DNA from: Phycisphaerae bacterium
GTDB taxonomy: Bacteria; Planctomycetota; Phycisphaerae; JAJVII01
Direction of reading: 5' to 3'
NCBI GenBank assembly: GCA_028706835.1
Contig: JAQTVL010000056.1
Location: 1-12,733, forward strand
DNA: 12,733 nt
Numbering within the stretch: the first letter of the stretch is position 1; every line of letters starts with the position of its first letter. The notes beneath the pieces were generated by a model that was not told where the DNA came from, searched no databases, and was given only the letters and a program-made list of their open reading frames with translations. Of the stretch, positions 1 to 4,789 are shown one piece after another. The translations under genes and the position numbers were made by a program.

Positions 1-12
1 CTCTTCCGATCT
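1..12 (+). other. Illumina adapter remnant at contig edge
   Basis: The first 12 bases, CTCTTCCGATCT, are identical to the last 12 bases of the standard Illumina TruSeq-type adapter. Exact identity at the very first base of the window points to untrimmed adapter at a contig end. The bases should not be treated as genomic, and the bases just after them rest on thin read support. Confidence 0.85.
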
Positions 13-13
13 T

Positions 14-79
14 GTCGCACTTGTTGTGGGACACTCGCCCTCGGGTGTCGCATTTGTTGTAGGACACCCGCCCTCGGGT
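14..79. repeat. 33-bp tandem direct repeat, two copies
   Basis: Positions 14-46 and 47-79 are two adjacent 33-bp copies that match at 30 of 33 positions (differences at 20/53, 28/61 and 35/68). Each copy contains a short palindromic core made of a CACCCG-type arm and a CGGGTG-type arm around CCCT. The second copy is also the left arm of the larger inverted repeat at 56-159. No open reading frame here is convincing. Confidence 0.8.
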
Positions 80-159
80 GTCAACCGCCCGCCGAAGGCG
101 GGCGGAAGTTTCCGGCCGCTTCGCAGCCGGCCGGCACCCGAGGGCGGGTGCCCTACAAA
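56..159. repeat. Nested palindromic element with two internal hairpins
   Basis: Arms 56-82 and 133-159 are reverse complements at 24 of 27 positions. The outer ends read TTGTAGG and CCTACAA. Two further hairpins sit inside: 85-105 (CCGCCCGCC, GAA loop, GGCGGGCGG, a perfect 9-bp stem) and 112-130 (8-bp arms with one mismatch around TTC). A long outer stem enclosing shorter stems resembles a small non-autonomous mobile element or a REP/BIME-type repeat. No transposase is present to support mobility. Apart from the hairpin at 235-253, nothing is visible from 160 to 335. Confidence 0.75.
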
Positions 160-234
160 GAAAAGTTGCCCTTGGGCGTCACGACGACGATTTCAGTTCC
201 GCCGCCCCGCCACCTTCTTCGCCGTTTGTGGAGT

Positions 235-253
235 GCGGTAGCGCAGCTACCGC
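235..253. repeat. Perfect 8-bp palindrome with GCA loop
   Basis: GCGGTAGC, loop GCA, GCTACCGC forms a perfect hairpin in the gene-free left end. From memory, very similar palindromes are scattered through planctomycete and verrucomicrobial intergenic DNA; I could not check this. No T-run follows on either strand, so it is not a typical intrinsic terminator. Confidence 0.7.
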
Positions 254-335
254 TTTGGTTCCCCCGCGCAAGTCAGCAGCCCCTCCCCGCCCCGGCTGTC
301 GCTTGCCGTTCGGCGCTTTTGTTCGGGCGCGCCCC

Positions 336-424
336 CAAAAGGGGACATCCTTAATTTCCGCGACCAACGCTCAGGGTTCAAGCATCCGCGGCCCACGCGC
401 GGAAATCAAGGAAGTCCCCCTTTC
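336..424 (-). repeat. Long imperfect inverted repeat just after the 428-1267 stop codon
   Basis: Arms 336-362 and 398-424 are reverse complements at 23 of 27 positions, with a 35-base loop. The right arm begins 3 bases beyond the stop codon at 428-430. Read on the minus strand, the second arm ends in CCCCTTTT, so the structure could end transcription of the minus-strand gene, although the T stretch is part of the stem. It could equally be a repeat family that settled beside the gene end. Confidence 0.65.
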
Positions 425-427
425 CCC

Positions 428-1267
428 TCAGTTCAACCTTCCCCGGCCCGGCTCACCGCCGCCCTCCCCCTCTCCCTCCTCGTCCTCCAGCCACGGCCGG
501 ACCGGCGGCGGGAACGTGAACGTGGCGCAGTCGGGGATGCGGCTCTCGATGCCCCGCAGCAACCGCTCCGCCGTCACCAGCAGGTCGATCACCCGGTCGC
601 GGAGCGTCTCGTCCCAGTCGTAGATGATCTGGAGCGCCGCCTGCGTCCGCTGCAAACTCCGGCGGACCACCGCGGCGCTGCCGGCTGAGTCGTAGGCGTG
701 CAGGTCGCGCATGTCCTCGTCGTCCTGCTCCGCCTCCGCCACGCCCTCCAACGCCCGGCGAAGTTTCACCGCGATCAGCATGTGGTCCCAGCAGATCATC
801 TCGAACGCCCCGCGAACCCGGTTCAGCGAATCAGCCTCCCCCGACACGTCCATGAACCCCGCCCGCTGGTTCACGCCGTCCGCCTCGTCCCCGAACTGCG
901 GACGCATCGCGTCCAGCAGGTCCCGGCAGCCGAGCATAAGCTTGTCCGCCTGCTTGATCAGCGGGCGGTCCTGGCGCTTCGGGCGCACCCGCCAGCTCCG
1001 GTCCGCCGCCCCTTCCTTCGCCAGATCGTCCAGGCTCACGCCCTCGCGCTTGGCGAAACGGGCCAGCAGCCGGTGGGCCTTGGCGAGGTTTCGGCCGACG
1101 TCCTTCATGGCGATGTCGAGCGAGGCGGGGTCCTCGCCGCGTCGCTCATGGCGGCGGCGGTCCTTCTCCGTGTCGTAGAAGACGCGGCAGACGCGGGTGT
1201 AGTCGCAATGCTCGCACCAGCGGTCACAGTAATTGTGTATCCCGTCGATGAACTCGTTCTTGGACAT
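428..1267 (-). CDS. Hypothetical protein with N-terminal four-cysteine cluster
   Basis: The product is 279 aa and I cannot assign a function. The N-terminus carries cysteines C14, C18, C21 and C27 (CX3CX2CX5C), within the string IHNYCDRWCEHCDYTRVC. This spacing suits a bound zinc ion or iron-sulfur cluster, but neither can be told from sequence. I recall this kind of N-terminus in uncharacterised proteins of Bacteroidetes and planctomycetes. The rest is charged and looks mainly helical, with no signal peptide or membrane segment, so a cytoplasmic location is likely. The last 20 residues are acidic and glycine-rich (EDEEGEGEGGG). They come from a purine-rich tract on the coding strand and are probably disordered. 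The start is the ATG at 1267; no clear ribosome binding site precedes it, only a TATACT box 44 bases upstream. The gene lies downstream of the U32 gene on the same strand, but 294 bases of palindromes separate them, so it is probably transcribed alone. Confidence 0.8.
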   Translation of the reverse strand: MSKNEFIDGIHNYCDRWCEHCDYTRVCRVFYDTEKDRRRHERRGEDPASLDIAMKDVGRNLAKAHRLLARFAKREGVSLDDLAKEGAADRSWRVRPKRQDRPLIKQADKLMLGCRDLLDAMRPQFGDEADGVNQRAGFMDVSGEADSLNRVRGAFEMICWDHMLIAVKLRRALEGVAEAEQDDEDMRDLHAYDSAGSAAVVRRSLQRTQAALQIIYDWDETLRDRVIDLLVTAERLLRGIESRIPDCATFTFPPPVRPWLEDEEGEGEGGGEPGRGRLN

Positions 1268-1310
1268 GGCGGCCCAGCCCGGTTGAGATGTGACGTGGAC
1301 GTTTTCCGCA

Positions 1311-1316
1311 AGTATA
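1311..1316 (-). promoter_or_regulatory. Possible -10 box upstream of the four-cysteine gene
   Basis: On the minus strand this reads TATACT, five of six matches to TATAAT, 44 bases before the ATG at 1267. No good -35 box lies 16-18 bases further upstream, so this is only a candidate. Confidence 0.3.
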
Positions 1317-1377
1317 AACCCGTCAGCGACGGCATGGGTAGCGAAAATCGAGGAGCGATAGCACTACCGTATTTGTT

Positions 1378-1514
1378 TGCCCCGGCAGGGGCAGTTGGAA
1401 ATAGCCCAGCGATTTATCGCTGGGACATCGCCCTCCCCCGATGTCTTCCGGAGTCCCGTAGGGACGGTTGGACGCCCGGGCCACGAGTGCGCCGTTCAGC
1501 CGTCCCTACGGGAC
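1378..1514. repeat. Cluster of four consecutive palindromes
   Basis: This is the gap between the U32 stop (1562) and the start of the four-cysteine gene (1267). It holds four stem-loops: 1378-1393 (TGCCCC, GGCA, GGGGCA), 1405-1424 (CCCAGCGAT, TT, ATCGCTGGG), 1424-1445 (GACATCG, 8-base loop, CGATGTC) and 1453-1514. The last has perfect 15-bp arms, GTCCCGTAGGGACGG at 1453-1467 and its reverse complement at 1500-1514. The cluster could stop transcription coming out of the U32 operon, but no T-runs follow the stems. Sequence and density fit several small repeat families that landed next to each other. Confidence 0.8.
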
Positions 1515-1561
1515 AGATAACGGTCAACCGCAATGCGCTCGATCTTCCACGAACGCCGACC

Positions 1562-4189
1562 CTACCCCGCCCGCAACTCCCCCGCGTATCTGTCCAGCAA
1601 CCCCGCGATCTCGTCCGGCGTTTCCAGCAGCAACTCCACCCGGAACCGCCGCACGCCCGCCGCCGACAGCGATGCGATCTGGCGCTGCCACGAGCGTTCC
1701 TTCCCGAAGAACACCGAGTTTCGACACCCCCCGTCGCACAGCACCGGAAGTTCCATCCCCATCCGGTCCCGAAGGCGGACCGCCCCGAGCGCATATCGTC
1801 GACACGGTTGGTCGCACCAAAGCCCAGGGACTGCCGTCCCTGGGCCCTTGTCTTTCTCTTTTTCTTTCTCTTTCCGCGCCCCCCCGGTCAGGTTCCCCGC
1901 GAATAGGCAGTGTTGCGTGTGGAACATCACCGGGTGCTGATGCACGACCACTTCCCACCACCCGCCCGGCACGTACGCAAACATCGCCGCCACCCGATCC
2001 GGCGTCAACTCGAACGCAGGCGCGAGGCAGGCGAAACCCCCGTTCACCAGCCACGCCGCCGTCAACTCATTGGCGACATTCAGCGGCTTCCCGCCGACCA
2101 GCGGCACGCCCGGCAGCCGGCCGCGCAGGAACGCAAGCGACGACAGGTTCCGCACCAGCACAACCCCAGGCTGCGCAGCCACGATCTGCTCGAGCAGTTC
2201 ATCCTCGCCGGGCCGGATGATGCGGGGAGTAGCAATACCTACGGGGACGTTTGTAGCGTGCCCGGCCCGGCTTGCCGGGACGGCGTCACTACAAACGGAT
2301 GCCGCCGGCCCCGCTCCAAAATCGCAGTACACCCCCGCCAGCGGGCCCTGCCACGCCAGCACCGCGTTCAACTGCTCCGGCGTGCGAACCAGCACGGTGA
2401 TCCCGGCGGGCACATCGGGCGGCGGCGGGATCGACGCACTGCGCAGCGTCGCCAGTGCGTCCGCGTCGGCGATCGCGTGCCGGCTCGCCTGGCGGCGAAG
2501 TTCCAGCAGCCCCTCGATCGCCCGGCGGCGCAAATCGTTCAGCACGCTCTTGGGCACCATCACGCCGGCCTCCGCGCCTGGACTGCCCCCAAGCGGGACA
2601 AGCTCGATCTCACCCGCCTCGAACGGCGTGTTGCCCAGCCGGCTGAACGGCTCTCGCAACTGCTCCACCGACAGCGGATGCTTGATCGCCCGCTGCATCG
2701 GCTGATCGGTCTGCACCGTGGCGGTTCGCCCAGCCGAATCCGTCACGGCCAGGCGGAGCGGCTGATCGACCGCCGCCTCGACGCGAACGCGGATCGGCTC
2801 GCGGCGGACGATGATGTCGCGGGCAAACGTGGCTTCGAGCTCGCGGCGGAGTTGCGGGTCGTCGGTCTTGAACACCGGCGTGCCGACCGCGATTTCGTTG
2901 AGGCGAAGCGCGTCGCGGGCGAAGTGGAGCTCGACCCGCCGCGGGCGGCGTTCGGGGGAGTCGGAACGTTGCGGGGCGTCTGGACGCCCAACGCGCCGAC
3001 CTTCGGTCGTGCGGCTAAACGAAGACTCCCCGCGTCCGCCTCTTCGCTCCCCCTCTCCCCGCCTCCCCGTCTCCCCGTCTGCCTTCTCTTCCAGCACCGC
3101 GTAAATCCGCCCGCCCTGCTCTTCCGACTCCGGCAGGCCCTGGTCGAACACAACGCCGTCGCCCGGACGCAACTCGATGTCCGCCTCCGCCAGGTCGACC
3201 AGCACCCCCAGCGCAGTCCGCCCCGCCACCGCGCCGACCAGCCGGCCACGGTTTTTGCCGAACTGCCCCGCCACCAGGCCCCGGTGATCGTCGCCGTCGA
3301 GGAACCCGCGCGTCCAGCCGCGCGAAAACGTCTGCGTCAACGCCCGCCGGTGCTTCGCGGACAACTCAAACGGCTGGCCGACCAGCGCCGCATCCAGCGC
3401 GGCACGGTAGGCAGCCGTGGCAGCCGCGACGTAGGTTGCGTCCTTCAGCCGGCCCTCGATCTTCAGACCGGCCACGCCGAGGGCGACCAGATCAGCCACG
3501 CGGTCGTAGCCGGCCAGGTCGCGCGGGCTGAGCAGGAATCGCCGGCCGCCCAGGTCCACCTTCGCGCCATCGACGATCAACTCGTACGGCAGCCGGCAGG
3601 CCTGGGCGCACTGGCCGCGGTTGCCCGACCGCCCGAACAGCGTTTCGCTGGCGAGGCACTGGCCGCTGTAGGAGATGCACAGCGCGCCGTGAACGAAGAC
3701 TTCAAGCTCCACGTCGCACTGGCGGCGAAGTTCGCGAATCGCGTCGAGTGACAACTCGCGCGGCAGGATCACCCGCCGCACCCCGAGCGAACGGGCCAAC
3801 TCGATCGCCCGCGCCTGCGACAGCGTCATCTGCGTCGAGGCGTGGATCGGCAGCGTGGGGGCCGCCGCGTGAATCAGCCGGGCCAGGCCGAGGTCCTGCA
3901 CGATCACCGCGTCGGCGCCGCTGCGGGCGATGGCCTCGGCGTAGACGCCCGCGTCGTTCAGTTCGTCCGGGAAGATCAGCGTGTTGAACGTGACGTAGGC
4001 CCGCACGTTGTGGCCGTGGAGGAAATCGACGACGCGATCGAGTTCGTCGGGCGTGAAGTTGGCGGCCCGCTGGCGGGCGTTGAATCGCGGCAGGCCGAGA
4101 TACACCGCGTCGGCCCCGTTGGCGACCGCCGCCCGGAGCGAGTCCCAGTCCCCCGCCGGCGCGAGCAGTTCGGTTTGACGCTCGGCCAT
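1562..4189 (-). CDS. U32-family protein with DUF3656-type middle region (RlhA-like)
   Basis: The product is 875 aa counted from the ATG at 4189. A GTG directly upstream (4192) is an alternative; GAGG lies 9 bases before the ATG. The N-terminus (LLAPAGDWDSLRAAVANGAD...VYLG) and the signature EVFVHGALCISYSGQC (from residue 163) are diagnostic of the U32 family. C171, C178, C194 and C198 match the iron-sulfur cysteines expected in tRNA/rRNA hydroxylation enzymes of this family; E. coli RlhA makes 5-hydroxycytidine in 23S rRNA. By family, a role in RNA modification is more likely than proteolysis, but the exact substrate is an inference. At about 875 aa it is longer than E. coli RlhA (about 650). 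The extra length comes from a C-terminal part with a second cysteine set (C761, C792, C796, C822) and from three in-frame inserts at residues about 368-418, 630-654 and 771-790. It is the last gene of the minus-strand operon, 21 bases after the DUF1854 stop. Confidence 0.88.
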   Translation of the reverse strand: MAERQTELLAPAGDWDSLRAAVANGADAVYLGLPRFNARQRAANFTPDELDRVVDFLHGHNVRAYVTFNTLIFPDELNDAGVYAEAIARSGADAVIVQDLGLARLIHAAAPTLPIHASTQMTLSQARAIELARSLGVRRVILPRELSLDAIRELRRQCDVELEVFVHGALCISYSGQCLASETLFGRSGNRGQCAQACRLPYELIVDGAKVDLGGRRFLLSPRDLAGYDRVADLVALGVAGLKIEGRLKDATYVAAATAAYRAALDAALVGQPFELSAKHRRALTQTFSRGWTRGFLDGDDHRGLVAGQFGKNRGRLVGAVAGRTALGVLVDLAEADIELRPGDGVVFDQGLPESEEQGGRIYAVLEEKADGETGRRGEGERRGGRGESSFSRTTEGRRVGRPDAPQRSDSPERRPRRVELHFARDALRLNEIAVGTPVFKTDDPQLRRELEATFARDIIVRREPIRVRVEAAVDQPLRLAVTDSAGRTATVQTDQPMQRAIKHPLSVEQLREPFSRLGNTPFEAGEIELVPLGGSPGAEAGVMVPKSVLNDLRRRAIEGLLELRRQASRHAIADADALATLRSASIPPPPDVPAGITVLVRTPEQLNAVLAWQGPLAGVYCDFGAGPAASVCSDAVPASRAGHATNVPVGIATPRIIRPGEDELLEQIVAAQPGVVLVRNLSSLAFLRGRLPGVPLVGGKPLNVANELTAAWLVNGGFACLAPAFELTPDRVAAMFAYVPGGWWEVVVHQHPVMFHTQHCLFAGNLTGGARKEKEKEKDKGPGTAVPGLWCDQPCRRYALGAVRLRDRMGMELPVLCDGGCRNSVFFGKERSWQRQIASLSAAGVRRFRVELLLETPDEIAGLLDRYAGELRAG
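1820..1879 (-). repeat. In-frame palindromic insert C in the U32 gene
   Basis: Positions 1822-1845 form a perfect 10-bp stem (GCCCAGGGAC, loop TGCC, GTCCCTGGGC). Next to it is a tract of pure pyrimidines on the + strand, which the minus-strand gene reads as KEKEKEKDK. The segment encodes about 20 residues (771-790) that fall between cysteines C761 and C792 of the C-terminal cysteine set. The residues on both sides (HCLFAG before, CDQPC after) look like normal family sequence, so the segment appears to be an insertion that kept the frame open. Confidence 0.7.
2228..2302 (-). repeat. In-frame palindromic insert B in the U32 gene
   Basis: Outer arms CGTTTGTAG (2248-2256) and CTACAAACG (2289-2297) are perfect reverse complements. 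Inside lies a second perfect hairpin at 2266-2279 (CCCGGC, TT, GCCGGG). The segment encodes about 25 residues (630-654) of low-information sequence, ASVCSDAVPASRAGHATNVP and a little more, without breaking the frame. The TTTGTAG/CTACAAA ends resemble the ends of the intergenic element at 56-159, which suggests a related family. Confidence 0.7.
2935..3090 (-). repeat. In-frame low-complexity insert A in the U32 gene
   Basis: This stretch encodes residues about 368-418, rich in Arg, Gly, Glu and Ser (GETGRRGEGERRGGRGE at its start). It sits between a family-like segment ending YAVLEE and another beginning VELHFARDAL. The DNA holds a perfect 7-bp palindrome at 2974-2989 (GGGCGTC, TG, GACGCCC), a small CGACC-TTC-GGTCG hairpin at 2998-3010, and a CTCCCCGTCT-type tandem tract at about 3047-3080. 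It looks like a composite insertion that kept the frame. The edges are approximate. Confidence 0.6.
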
Positions 4190-4210
4190 CACGGCGGGCC
4201 TCGCCTCCGC

Positions 4211-4789
4211 TCACCAGTAGATGAATCGCTGCAACCGGACGCGGTCGCGGGCGGGCAGTTCGCGGACGTCGGGGATGATGAAGCGGTTCTCGAAGGTGTC
4301 CAGCAGCACCTTGCCCCCCTCGCCGTAGTCCTGGGCCCGGTCCACCTGCCAGGCCATCGTGAACTGCTCCCGGCCGCGCTCGGTCTCGACTTCGAAGAAC
4401 AGCAGCCCGAACTTGAACGTGATCTTGACGATCCGCTTGATCCGCTGCTCGTAGTAGTGCTTGGCCAGGCTCTCGCGGATCAGCCCCTGGGCCGCCGCGT
4501 CGAAGACGTTCAGGTCCTCGATCAGGCCGATCTCCTTGTTCTTGCCGTCGCTGCCGTGGTAGCGCAGGCAGATGAACCGGTCCGGCTGGCTGACCGGGAA
4601 CGCCAGCGACGCGAACACGCCGCGGTAGATCTGGTCGCCCATGACCGTGCAGTGCAGCAGGCTGTAGGTGCCCTCGAAAATCTGGCAGTTGGCCGGCGTA
4701 AGCCGCCGCGGCCCGGTCGCCGACAGGCGCGCCATCGTCTCGCGCGTGACCACGGGCGGCGGCGTTTGGGATGGTTCTTTCTCGCTCAC
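4211..4789 (-). CDS. DUF1854 family protein
   Basis: The product is 192 aa, starting at a GTG (4789) that overlaps the ABC transporter stop as GTGA, a sign of translational coupling. The same frame stays open far upstream, but that part only shadows the transporter gene. The C-terminal part (VLLDTFENRFIIPDVRELPARDRVRLQRF) and overall size fit DUF1854, a family of unknown biochemical function. In other bacteria DUF1854 proteins are encoded beside ABC transporters near cyanophycin genes; I recall NCBI naming both as cyanophycin metabolism-associated. No cyanophycin synthetase or cyanophycinase is visible here. There is no signal peptide or membrane helix, so the protein is probably a cytoplasmic partner of the transporter. 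The U32 gene follows after 21 bases, which suggests one transcript. Confidence 0.82.
   Translation of the reverse strand: MSEKEPSQTPPPVVTRETMARLSATGPRRLTPANCQIFEGTYSLLHCTVMGDQIYRGVFASLAFPVSQPDRFICLRYHGSDGKNKEIGLIEDLNVFDAAAQGLIRESLAKHYYEQRIKRIVKITFKFGLLFFEVETERGREQFTMAWQVDRAQDYGEGGKVLLDTFENRFIIPDVRELPARDRVRLQRFIYW

Noticed and set aside
14..79. 33-bp repeats as the start of a CRISPR array
   Set aside because: The two copies are directly adjacent with no spacer, the third related copy is inverted, and no cas gene is present.
698..1906. 402-aa + strand frame opposite the four-cysteine gene and the palindrome cluster
   Set aside because: It crosses an intergenic repeat cluster and the end of the U32 gene, has biased composition, and shows no domain.
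1910..3751. 613-aa open frame on the + strand opposite the U32 gene
   Set aside because: The opposite strand encodes a clear U32 protein with family motifs. This frame is Arg/Pro/His-rich with no recognisable domain, a usual effect of high GC.
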